A stretch of DNA of 64,000 nucleotides from Piscicola geometra. Its lineage: Eukaryota; Annelida; Clitellata; Hirudinida; Piscicolidae. Both the position numbers and the translations under genes were made by a program. The stretch covers positions 563,001-627,000 of the forward strand of contig CALSEQ010000043.1 in assembly GCA_943735955.1 (NCBI GenBank), read 5' to 3'. The stretch's first letter is position 1, and each line of letters opens with the position of its first letter. Below the pieces are notes generated by a model. The model saw only the letters and a program-made list of their open reading frames with translations. It did not search any database and had not been told where the DNA came from. Below, one piece after another: positions 27,497 to 37,269 of this stretch.

Positions 27497-27509
27497 CCCA
27501 TTAACGCAT
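27497..27509 (+). repeat. piggyBac left terminal inverted repeat
   Basis: CCCATTAACGCAT, 13 bp, perfect match to the complement of 29276-29288. Similarity ends just inside (ACTG versus GACT). Confidence 0.93.
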
Positions 27510-27510
27510 A

Positions 27511-27530
27511 CTGTCCTTTTTTAAGGACAG
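27511..27530. repeat. Subterminal hairpin next to the left piggyBac end
   Basis: Arms CTGTCCTT and AAGGACAG pair perfectly around TTTT. The same core (TGTCCTT/AAGGACA) recurs at 27860-27877 and 29140-29157. Subterminal repeats in piggyBac-type elements can be transposase binding sites; that role is inferred here. Confidence 0.7.
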
Positions 27531-27858
27531 CAATAAAAAGTTTTTTTTATAATAGTTATCTTGATTATATTTATTATCTTTGCAACTAATCCTGTCCTTT
27601 ATAAACTGAAGTCTTTGTTGAAATTTTTTTGTGTGATTTGAAATCGATAGATTGTTTCGATATTCTGATTTTTCAAGGCGATAACTAAATTTTTTGTGTT
27701 TTTGTCATGGCTCATGAAAAAAAATTAGTTATAATTTTATTTAATGTCTACCATTCATAATGTATAATATTATTTTATTGTTATTCACTCTTATATCTTA
27801 TTTTAAAATAAATTTCATTTTACATGTAATATTTTTTCCAAAAACTGTGTTTTATTGA
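27531..27858 (+). other. AT-rich 5' region of the piggyBac element
   Basis: About 330 bp between the subterminal hairpin and the inner inverted repeat, made of AT-rich sequence with no open frame worth naming. It contains a degenerate half of the GTCC motif (CCTGTCCTTTATAAAC near 27588). By position it would hold the promoter and 5' leader of the transposase, but I cannot identify a specific promoter. Confidence 0.5.
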
Positions 27859-27900
27859 ATGTCCTTTTTTAAGGACACTATGCAGTAATACTGATGGTAA
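27859..27900 (+). repeat. Inner inverted repeat, left arm (42 bp), spans transposase start
   Basis: This 42-bp segment matches the complement of 29117-29158 at 34 of 42 positions without gaps. Four of the eight differences are in the loop of the GTCCTT hairpin. It includes ACTATGCA and the ATG (27894-27896) chosen as the transposase start. Confidence 0.8.
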
Positions 27901-29116
27901 AAACAATTATTTTCAGATTCGCTCTTCATGAAGTCATTAGTATTTTGGAAGATGACAATGATTTCTTTTCAGCAGATATAGTCATGATTCCTCCTACTGA
28001 CCCAAACTGCTCTGATGAGGATAGTGGACCCGAGGATGGTGAAGGTACCTTAGATAATTTATCAAGAAACCAGCTAAATGCAGAAGCAGAAATAGTAATT
28101 TCCAAAATCGGGGAAGAGAAAACCACTATAAGTAGAGAAGAAACTGCTTTAAAAAGGCCAGCTAAAAAAATTAAAATTGATCGGAGAAGGACCAAAAAAG
28201 ACATTACTGGATTATTGGCAGATAATAGTTCAGAGGACAAACCAAATTTAGAAAACATGTCTCCTCTCACATTGTTTAATTTATTTTTGGATGAACCAGT
28301 CATCAAGCTAAAAACAGACATGTCAAATTTATATGACAGCCAAAAACTAAAACAGCTGAATGCTACTGAAAATGAATATAGAGTGGTGCTGGCTTTACTC
28401 ATGCTTTCAGGTTATGTTCCTTTGGCAAAGCGCAGGATGTACTGGAAACAGAGCGACGATGTACACAATCTAGCTGTAAGCAATGCTATGACTGTCAACA
28501 GATTTGAAGAGTTATTAAGATATTTGCATTGCAATGACAACGAGAAAATTAATAAGTTAGACAAGATGGCCAAAGTGCGTCCATTATTTGATGCTATGAA
28601 TGGAAGATTTCTCAAATTTTGGCCCAAAGAATGTCATTTGGCAATTGATGAATCAATGGTGCCATATTATGGAAGGCATTCATCAAAACAGTTTATCAGA
28701 GGAAAACCCATAAGGTTTGGATATAAAGTTTGGTGCCTAAATAATAGGCTTGGGTGTTTGGTAAACTGTTACCCGTATCAAGGAGCCTCGGAAAAATTCA
28801 ATAGCGAATTAGGACTTGGTGGATCGGTGGTATCTAAACTAATAAAATTCTTACCAAAAGACAATCCATGTTAAACTGAAATATTTATAATTTTTTCATA
28901 TGCTTTCAAACAGATCAAAAAAGAAAAAAAAGAATCCATGCATTTTGCTAAAAGCGTGTTGCAGATGTCCGAGACGATGGAAAAGATCATTTTATTGGTA
29001 AAATTGAAGATGGCCAAAAAAGATGCAAGCAATGTGGAAAAAAAGTGGAAAAGAAATGCCTTAAATGTAATGTAGCTTTACATTTGGAGTGCTTCAGCAT
29101 CTACCACGAATCGTGA
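27894..29116 (+). pseudogene. piggyBac transposase, frameshifted and internally deleted
   Basis: The readable N-terminal frame (27894-28874, 326 codons) opens with an acidic region (about residues 19-50), a basic nuclear-localisation-like cluster (about 88-102), and the start of the piggyBac catalytic domain. The first catalytic aspartate is in AIDESM (D252), followed by GRHSSKQFIRGKP and CYPYQG, typical of the family. The frame ends at TAA just after KDNPC. About 14 bp later a shifted frame reads YNFFICF (28886-28906), resembling the family DNFF motif with its catalytic aspartate changed to tyrosine. The spacing fits loss of a single base. An internal deletion then removes the rest of the catalytic domain, including the third aspartate. 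The C-terminal tail follows at 28952-29116. The first ATG is taken as start; the first eight residues look atypical, and the true start may be in an upstream exon. No active enzyme is expected. Confidence 0.93.
28952..29116 (+). pseudogene. Remnant of piggyBac C-terminal cysteine-rich domain
   Basis: This 54-codon stretch plus stop is in a different frame from the 326-codon part, but in the same frame as the degenerate DNFF-like motif. It includes DGKDHFIGKI, then CKQC, a CLKC pair and HLECF before IYHES and a TGA. This spacing of CxxC, CxxC and HxxxC is the zinc-binding tail at the end of many piggyBac transposases, used for binding the transposon ends. It has no start codon of its own, and a TAA lies just upstream at 28949-28951. 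It shows that the element lost its middle and not its 3' end. Confidence 0.85.
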
Positions 29117-29158
29117 TTACCGTCAGTAGCAATGCATAGTGTCCTTTTTTAAGGACAT
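29117..29158 (-). repeat. Inner inverted repeat, right arm (42 bp), abuts transposase stop
   Basis: Inverted partner of 27859-27900. It begins at the base after the TGA (29114-29116) that ends the transposase tail, so the two arms bracket the coding region exactly. Confidence 0.8.
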
Positions 29159-29275
29159 TTTTTCTTTTCATCATAACTTTTTTTGTATAAAATATTTTAG
29201 AATAATTTTTTTATTTGATTTTTTAGAATCAGTTTTTAAATGAAATGTAAAAAAATTAATTAATTCCTTTGAGTC
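29159..29275. other. AT-rich 3' region of the piggyBac element
   Basis: About 117 bp of T-rich and A-rich sequence between the inner inverted repeat and the right terminal repeat. No gene. It presumably carries the 3' untranslated region and transposase-binding subterminal sequence. Confidence 0.5.
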
Positions 29276-29288
29276 ATGCGTTAATGGG
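29276..29288 (-). repeat. piggyBac right terminal inverted repeat
   Basis: ATGCGTTAATGGG, the perfect inverted partner of 27497-27509, directly followed by TTAA. Confidence 0.93.
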
Positions 29289-29292
29289 TTAA
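29289..29292. other. Right TTAA target site duplication of piggyBac element
   Basis: Second copy of the target TTAA, followed directly by GAGCCCGTCG, the satellite sequence expected after CTTAA. Confidence 0.95.
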
Positions 29293-30169
29293 GAGCCCGT
29301 CGAAACTCTGTGAGTGAGCGGATCCAAACGGTCCGGCGCCCAAAAAGTCCATCCGGCAATGGCCGCAAGGTTCTTTGCTCAGTACTTCGAGGATACCGGA
29401 CAAAGTGGAACAGACCTTGCTCTATGTCAACCCGGGCTAAAACCCCACAGGCTTACATAGAGTGTAGGATCGGTCACTGCCCCTGGATGCCTATGATAGG
29501 CCGCTGATCCTTACTCCCACCCACACACCTGAGACAGTCCTAGACCAATACGGCGCCAATTTTTTTACTTCTTTTCTTTACTCCCCATGCACCCCCACAC
29601 CAAATCCTTTTTACCCTCCAACCAAACCTACAGGCAAATGGTTGTCCTCACTGTCTCACCCTTATCCCAACCCCACACACATGGACAGCGCGAAAGATCC
29701 ATGGAGGATACACCGAACACCCCCACTGTTGTCACACAGTGATTTGTCACTTTCTCTGAAAGTTTCATTTCGATCGATAGGTGCCTCACCACTCTGTTGA
29801 TAGCCTAGACGGCTGCTTTCTCTGTTTCCCTCGCCGGAAATTTTCCCTACTCTAGGGGATTTTTCCTACGAGAACTCTGGTGCTTTTCAGAAAATTTGAT
29901 TTCTGAACACCTCAGTATAGGATTAGAGAAGAGCTTAAGAGCCCGTCGAAACTCTGTGAGTGAGCGGATCCAAACGGTCCGGCGCCCAAAAAGTCCAACC
30001 GGCAATGGCCGCAAGGTTCTTTGCTCAGTACTTCGAGGATACCGGACAAAGTGGAACAGACCTTGCTCTATGTCAACCCGGGCTAAAACCCCACAGGCTT
30101 ACATAGAGTGTAGGATCGGTCACTGCCCCTGGATGCCTATAATAGGCCGCTGATCCTTACTCCCACCCA

Positions 30170-31460
30170 CACACCTGAGACAGTCCTAGACCAATACGGC
30201 GCCATTTTTTTTACTTCTTTATCTTTACTCCCAATGCACCCCCACACCAAATCCTTTTTACATCCCAACCAAACTACCGGCAAATGGTTGTCCTCACTGT
30301 CTCACATTAATTTCAACCCCACACACATGGACAGCGCGAAAGATCCATGGAGGATACACCGAACACCCCCACTGTTGTCACACAGCGATTTGTCACTTTC
30401 TCTGAAAGTTTCATTTCGATCGATAGGTGCCTCACCACTCTGTTGATAGCCTAGACGGCTGCTTTCTCTGTTTCCCTCGCCGGAAATTTTCCCTACTCTA
30501 GGGGATTTTTCCTACGAGAACTCTGGTGCTTTTCAGAAAATTTGTTTTCTGAACACCTCAGTATAGGATCAGAGAAGAGCTTAAGAGCCCGTCGAAAATC
30601 TGTGAGTGAGCGGATCCAAATGGTCCGGCGCCCAAAAAGTCCAACCGGCAATGGCCGCAAGGTTCTTTGCTCAGTACTTCGAGGATACCGGACAAAGTGT
30701 AACAGACCTTGCTCTATGTCAACCCGGGCTAAAACCCCACAGGCTTGCATAGAGTGTAAGATCGGTCACTGCCCCTGGATGCCTATGATAGGCCGCTGAT
30801 CTTTACTCCCACCCACACACCTGAGACAGTCCTAGACCAATACGGCGCCATTTTTTTTACTTCTTTATCTTTACTCCCAATGCACCCCCACACCAAATCC
30901 TTTTTACATCCCAACCAAACTACCGGCAAATGGTTGTCCTCACTGTCTCACATTAATTTCAACCCCACACACATGGACAGCGCGAAAGATCCATGGAGGA
31001 TACACCGAACACCCCCACTGTTGTCACACAGCGATTTGTCACTTTCTCTGAAAGTTTCATTTCGATCGATAGGTGCCTCACCACTCTGTTGATAGCCTAG
31101 ACGGCTGCTTTCTCTGTTTCCCTCGCCGGAAATTTTCCCTACTCTAGGGGATTTTTCCTACGAGAACTCTGGTGCTTTTCAGAAAATTTGTTTTCTGAAC
31201 ACCTCAGTATAGGATCAGAGAAGAGCTTAAGAGCCCGTCGAAAATCTGTGAGTGAGCGGATCCAAATGGTCCGGCGCCCAAAAAGTCCAACCGGCAATGG
31301 CCGCAAGGTTCTTTGCTCAGTACTTCGAGGATACCGGACAAAGTGTAACAGACCTTGCTCTATGTCAACCCGGGCTAAAACCCCACAGGCTTGCATAGAG
31401 TGTAAGATCGGTCACTGCCCCTGGATGCCTATGATAGGCCGCTGATCTTTACTCCCACCC
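30170..31460. repeat. Near-identical adjacent units, 646 bp apart
   Basis: Two adjacent units share a 1-base loss (CCAACCAAACTACCGG) near 30268 and 30914, plus CACATTAATTTCAACC, AAAGTGTAACAGACC and GTGTAAGATCGG. This indicates a very recent single-unit duplication. Confidence 0.75.
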
Positions 31461-32429
31461 ACACACCTGAGACAGTCCTAGACCAATACGGCGCCAATTT
31501 TTTTACTTCTTTATCTTTACTCCCAATGCACCCCCACACCAAATCCTTTTTACATCCCAACCAAACCTACCGGCAAATGGTTGTCCTCACTGTCTCACCT
31601 TAATTTCAACCCCACACACATGGACAGCGCGAAAGATCCATGGAGGATACACCGAACACCCCCACTGTTGTCACACAGCGATTTGTCACTTTCTCTGAAA
31701 GTTTCATTTCGATCGATAGGTGCCTCACCACTCTGTTGATAGCCTAGACGGCTGCTTTCTCTGTTTCCCTCGCCGGAAATTTTCCCTACTCTAGGGGATT
31801 TTTCCTACGAGAACTCTGGTGCTTTTCAGAAAATTTGTTTTCTGAACACCTCAATATAGGATCAGAGAAGAGCTTAAGAGCCCGTCGAAACTCTGTGAGT
31901 GAGCGGAACCAAACGGTCCGGCGCCCAAAATGTCCAACCGGCAATGGCCGCAAGGTTCTTTGCTCAGTACTTCGAGGATACCGGACAAAGTGGAACAGAC
32001 CTTGCTCTATGTCAACCCGGGCTAAAACCTCACAGGCTTGCATAGAGTGTAGGATCGGTCACTGCTCCTGGATGCCTATGATAGGCCGCTGATCCTTACT
32101 CCCACCCACACACATGAGACAGTCCGAGGCCAATACGGCGCCAATTTTTTTACTTCTTTATCTTTACTCCCAATGCACCCCCACACCAAATCCTTTTTAC
32201 ATCCCAACCAAACCTACCGGCAAATGGTTGTCCTCACTGTCTCACCTTAATTTCAACCCCACACACATGGACAGCGCGAAAGATCCATGGAGGATACACC
32301 GAACACCCCCACTGTTGTCACACAGCGATTTGTCACTTTCTCTGAAAGTTTCATTTCGATCGATAGGTGCCTCACCACTCTGTTGATAGCCTAGACGGCT
32401 GCTTTCTCTGTTTCCCTCGCCGGAAATTT

Positions 32430-35400
32430 CCCCTACTCTAGGGGATTTTTCCTACGAGAACTCTGGTGCTTTTCAGAAAATTTGTTTTCTGAACACCTCA
32501 ATATAGGATCAGAGAAGAGCTTAAGAGCCCGTCGAAACTCTGTGAGTGTTAGCGTAACCAAACGGTCCGGCGCCCAAAATGTCCAACCGGCAATGGCCGC
32601 AAGGTTCTTTGCTCAGTACTTCGAGGATACCGGACAAAGTGGAACAGACCTTGCTCTATGTCAACCCGGGCTAAAACCTCACAGGCTTGCATAGAGTGTA
32701 GGATCGGTCACTGCTCCTGGATGCCTATGAAAGGCCGCTGATCCTTACTCCCACCCACACACATGAGACAGTCCGAGGCCAATACGGCGCCAATTTTTTT
32801 ACTTCTTTTCTTTACTCCCCATGCACCCCCACACCAAATCCTTTTTACCCCCCAACCAAACCTACAGGCAAATGGTTGTCCTCACTGTCTCACCCTTATC
32901 CCAACCCCACACACATGGACAGCGCGAAAGATCCATGGAGGATACACCGAACACCCCCACTGTTGTCACACAGCGATTTGTCACTTTCTCTGAAAGTTTC
33001 ATTTCGATCGATAGGTGCCTCACCACTCTGTTGATAGCCTAGACGGCTGCTTTCTCTGTTTCCCTCGCCGGAAATTTTCCCTACTCTAGGGGATTTTTCC
33101 TACGAGAACTCTGGTGCTTTTCAGAAAATTTGTTTTCTGAACACCTCAGTATAGGATCAGAGAAGAGCTTAAGAGCCCGTCGAAAATCTGTGAGTGAGCG
33201 GATCCAAATGGTCCGGCGCCCAAAAAGTCCAACCGGCAATGGCCGCAAGGTTCTTTGCTCAGTACTTCGAGGATACCGGACAAAGTGGAACAGACCTTGC
33301 TCTATGTCAACCCGGGCTAAAACCCCACAGGCTTGCATAGAGTGTAGGATCGGTCACTGCCCCTGGATGCCTATGATAGGCCGCTGATCTTTACTCCCAC
33401 CCACACACCTGAGACAGTCCTAGACCAATACGGCGCCAATTTTTTTACTTCTTTATCTTTACTCCCAATGCACCCCCACACCAAATCCTTTTTACATCCC
33501 AACCAAACCTACCGGCAAATGGTTGTCCTCACTGTCTCACCTTAATTTCAACCCCACACACATGGACAGCGCGAAAGATCCATGGAGGATACACCGAACA
33601 CCCCCACTGTTGTCACACAGCGATTTGTCACTTTCTCTGAAAGTTTCATTTCGATCGATAGGTGCCTCACCACTCTGTTGATAGCCTAGACGGCTGCTTT
33701 CTCTGTTTCCCTCGCCGGAAATTTCCCCTACTCTAGGGGATTTTTCCTACGAGAACTCTGGTGCTTTTCAGAAAATTTGTTTTCTGAACACCTCAATATA
33801 GGATCAGAGAAGAGCTTAAGAGCCCGTCGAAACTCTGTGAGTGTTAGCGTAACCAAACGGTCCGGCGCCCAAAATGTCCAACCGGCAATGGCCGCAAGGT
33901 TCTTTGCTCAGTACTTCGAGGATACCGGACAAAGTGGAACAGACCTTGCTCTATGTCAACCCGGGCTAAAACCTCACAGGCTTGCATAGAGTGTAGGATC
34001 GGTCACTGCTCCTGGATGCCTATGATAGGCCGCTGATCCTTACTCCCACCCACACACATGAGACAGTCCGAGGCCAATACGGCGCCAATTTTTTTACTTC
34101 TTTTCTTTACTCCCCATGCACCCCCACACCAAATCCTTTTTACCCCCCAACCAAACCTACAGGCAAATGGTTGTCCTCACTGTCTCACCCTTATCCCAAC
34201 CCCACACACATGGAAAGCGCGAAAGATCCATGGAGGATACACCGAACACCCCCACTGTTGTCACACAGCGATTTGTCACTTTCTCTGAAAGTTTCATTTC
34301 GATCGATAGGTGCCTCACCACTCTGTTGATAGCCTAGACGGCTGCTTTCTCTGTTTCCCTCGCCGGAAATTTTCCCTACTCTAGGGGATTTTTCCTACGA
34401 GAACTCTGGTGCTTTTCAGAAAATTTGTTTTCTGAACACCTCAGTATAGGATCAGAGAAGAGCTTAAGAGCCCGTCGAAAATCTGTGAGTGAGCGGATCC
34501 AAATGGTCCGGCGCCCAAAAAGTCCAACCGGCAATGGCCGCAAGGTTCTTTGCTCAGTACTTCGAGGATACCGGACAAAGTGGAACAGACCTTGCTCTAT
34601 GTCAACCCGGGCTAAAACCCCACAGGCTTGCATAGAGTGTAGGATCGGTCACTGCCCCTGGATGCCTATGATAGGCCGCTGATCTTTACTCCCACCCACA
34701 CACCTGAGACAGTCCTAGACCAATACGGCGCCAATTTTTTTACTTTTTTATCTTTACTCCCAATGCACCCCCACACCAAATCCTTTTTACATCCCAACCA
34801 AACCTACCGGCAAATGGTTGTCCTCACTGTCTCACCTTAATTTCAACCCCACACACATGGACAGCGCGAAAGATCCATGGAGGATACACCGAACACCCCC
34901 ACTGTTGTCACACAGCGATTTGTCACTTTCTCTGAAAGTTTCATTTCGATCGATAGGTGCCTCACCACTCTGTTGATAGCCTAGACGGCTGCTTTCTCTG
35001 TTTCCCTCGCCGGAAATTTTCCCTACTCTAGGGGATTTTTCCTACGAGAACTCTGGTGCTTTTCAGAAAATTTGTTTTCTGAACACCTCAATATAGGATC
35101 AGAGAAGAGCTTAAGAGCCCGTCGAAACTCTGTGAGTGTTAGCGTAACCAAACGGTCCGGCGCCCAAAATGTCCAACCGGCAATGGCCGCAAGGTTCTTT
35201 GCTCAGTACTTCGAGGATACCGGACAAAGTGGAACAGACCTTGCTCTATGTCAACCCGGGCTAAAACCTCACAGGCTTGCATAGAGTGTAGGATCGGTCA
35301 CTGCTCCTGGATGCCTATGATAGGCCGCTGATCCTTACTCCCACCCACACACATGAGACAGTCCGAGGCCAATACGGCGCCAATTTTTTTACTTCTTTTC

Positions 35401-35990
35401 TTTACTCCCCATGCAACCCCACACCAAATCCTTTTTACCCCCCAACCAAACCTACAGGCAAATGGTTGTCCTCACTGTCTCACCCTTATCCCAACCCCAC
35501 ACACATGGACAGCGCGAAAGATCCATGGAGGATACACCGAACACCCCCACTGTTGTCACACAGCGATTTGTCACTTTCTCTGAAAGTTTCATTTCGATCG
35601 ATAGGTGCCTCACCACTCTGTTGATAGCCTAGACGGCTGCTTTCTCTGTTTCCCTCGCCGGAAATTTTCCCTACTCTAGGGGATTTTTCCTACGAGAACT
35701 CTGGTGCTTTTCAGAAAATTTGTTTTCTGAACACCTCAGTATAGGATCAGAGAAGAGCTTAAGAGCCCGTCGAAAATCTGTGAGTGAGCGGATCCAAATG
35801 GTCCGGCGCCCAAAAAGTCCAACCGGCAATGGCCGCAAGGTTCTTTGCTCAGTACTTCGAGGATACCGGACAAAGTGGAACAGACCTTGCTCTATGTCAA
35901 CCCGGGCTAAAACCCCACAGGCTTGCATAGAGTCTAGGATCGGTCACTGCCCCTGGATGCCTATGATAGGCCGCTGATCTTTACTCCCAC
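32430..35990. repeat. Dimeric higher-order repeat, 1295 bp, nearly three copies
   Basis: Two alternating unit types. One has GTGTTAGCGTAACC (near 32545, 33840 and 35135); the other has a short ACTTCTTTTCTTTAC spacer (32801, 34096 and 35391) and the CGAAAATCTGTG variant. All offsets are 1295 bp (a 648-bp plus a 647-bp unit), and copies look almost identical, so the amplification is recent. Confidence 0.85.
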
Positions 35991-37269
35991 CCATACACCT
36001 GAGACAGTCCTAGACCAATACGGCGCCAATTTTTTTACTTCTTTATCTTTACCCCCAATGCACCCCCACACCAAATCCTTTTTACATCCCAACCAAACCT
36101 ACCGGCAAATGGTTGTCCTCACTGTCTCACCTTAATCCCAACCCCACACACATGGACAGCGCGAAAGATCCATGGAGGATACACCGAACACCCCCACTGT
36201 TGTCACACAGCGATTTGTCACTTTCTCTGAAAGTTTCATTTCGATCGATAGGTGCCTCACCACTCTGTTGATAGCATAGACGGCTGCTTTCTCTGTTTCC
36301 CTCGCCGGAAATTTTCCCTACTCTAGGGGATTTTTCCTACGAGAACTCTGGTGCTTTTCAGAAAATTTGATTTCTGAACACCTCAGTATAGGATCAGAGA
36401 AGAGCTTAAGAGCCCGTCGAAACTCTGTGAGTGAGCGGATCCAAACGGTCCGGCGCCCAAAAAGTCCAACCGGCAATGGCCGCAAGGTTCTTTGCTCAGT
36501 ACTTCGAGGATACCGGACAAAGTGGAACAGACCTTGCTCTATGTCAACCCGGGCTAAAACCCCACAGGCTTACATAGATTGTAGGATCGGTCACTGCCCC
36601 TGGATGCCTATGATAGGCCGCTGATCCTTACTCCCACCCACACACCTGAGACAGTCCTAGACCAATACGGCGCCAATTTTTTTACTTCTTTATCTTTACT
36701 CCCAATGCACCCCCACACCAAATCCTTTTTACATCCCAACCAAACCTACCGGCAAATGGTTGTCCTCACTGTCTCACCTTAATCCCAACCCCACACACAT
36801 GGACAGCGCGAAAGATCCATGGAGGATACACCGAACACCCCCACTGTTGTCACACAGCGATTTGTCACTTTCTCTGAAAGTTTCATTTCGATCGATAGGT
36901 GCCTCACCACTCTGTTGATAGCCTAGACGGCTGCTTTCTCTGTTTCCCTCGCCGGAAATTTTCCCTACTCTAGGGGATTTTTCCTACGAGAACTCTGGTG
37001 CTTTTCAGAAAATTTGTTTTCTGAACACCTCAGTATAGGATCAGAGAAGAGCTTAAGAGCCCGTCGAAACTTTGTGAGTGAGCGGATCCAAACGGTCCGG
37101 CGCCCAAAAAGTCCAACCGGCAATGGCCGCAAGGTTCTTTGCTCAGTACTTCGAGGATACCGGACAAAGTGGAACAGACCTTGCTCTATGTCAACCCGGG
37201 CTAAAACCCCACAGGCTTGCATAGAGTGTAGGATCGGTCACTGCCCCTGGATGCCTATGATAGGCCGCT

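Larger units (their letters stand above)
27497..29288 (+). mobile_element. Defective piggyBac-family DNA transposon, 1792 bp
   Basis: A cut-and-paste transposon inserted in one satellite unit. It has perfect 13-bp terminal inverted repeats (CCCATTAACGCAT at 27497-27509 and its complement at 29276-29288) and a TTAA duplication. CCC...GGG ends and TTAA targets are the hallmark of the piggyBac superfamily. Inside, on the plus strand, are the first part of a piggyBac transposase, a degenerate centre, and the C-terminal cysteine-rich tail. Family transposases are usually about 550-600 residues, so roughly a third of the gene is missing and the copy cannot make an active enzyme; it could move only if another copy supplied transposase. 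It is strongly AT-rich compared with the satellite. Perfect terminal repeats and target duplication suggest the insertion is not very old, although the internal damage may predate it. Confidence 0.95.
24481..36700. repeat. Regional satellite subfamily on both sides of the piggyBac insertion
   Basis: Many units here share CAGTCCTAGACC and TTTTTACATCCCAACC, variants absent from the outer parts of the window. Examples begin near 24500, 25150, 27095, 29535, 30180, 30830, 31475, 33415, 34710, 36005 and 36650. The subfamily spans the piggyBac element, showing that the element entered an already differentiated stretch of the array. Confidence 0.7.

Noticed and set aside
27897..27916. A GT...AG stretch of 20 bp directly after the transposase ATG as a mini-intron.
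   Set aside because: It is far too short for an animal intron, and removing it would put the rest out of frame. Its AG might be the 3' end of a longer intron, which I cannot show.
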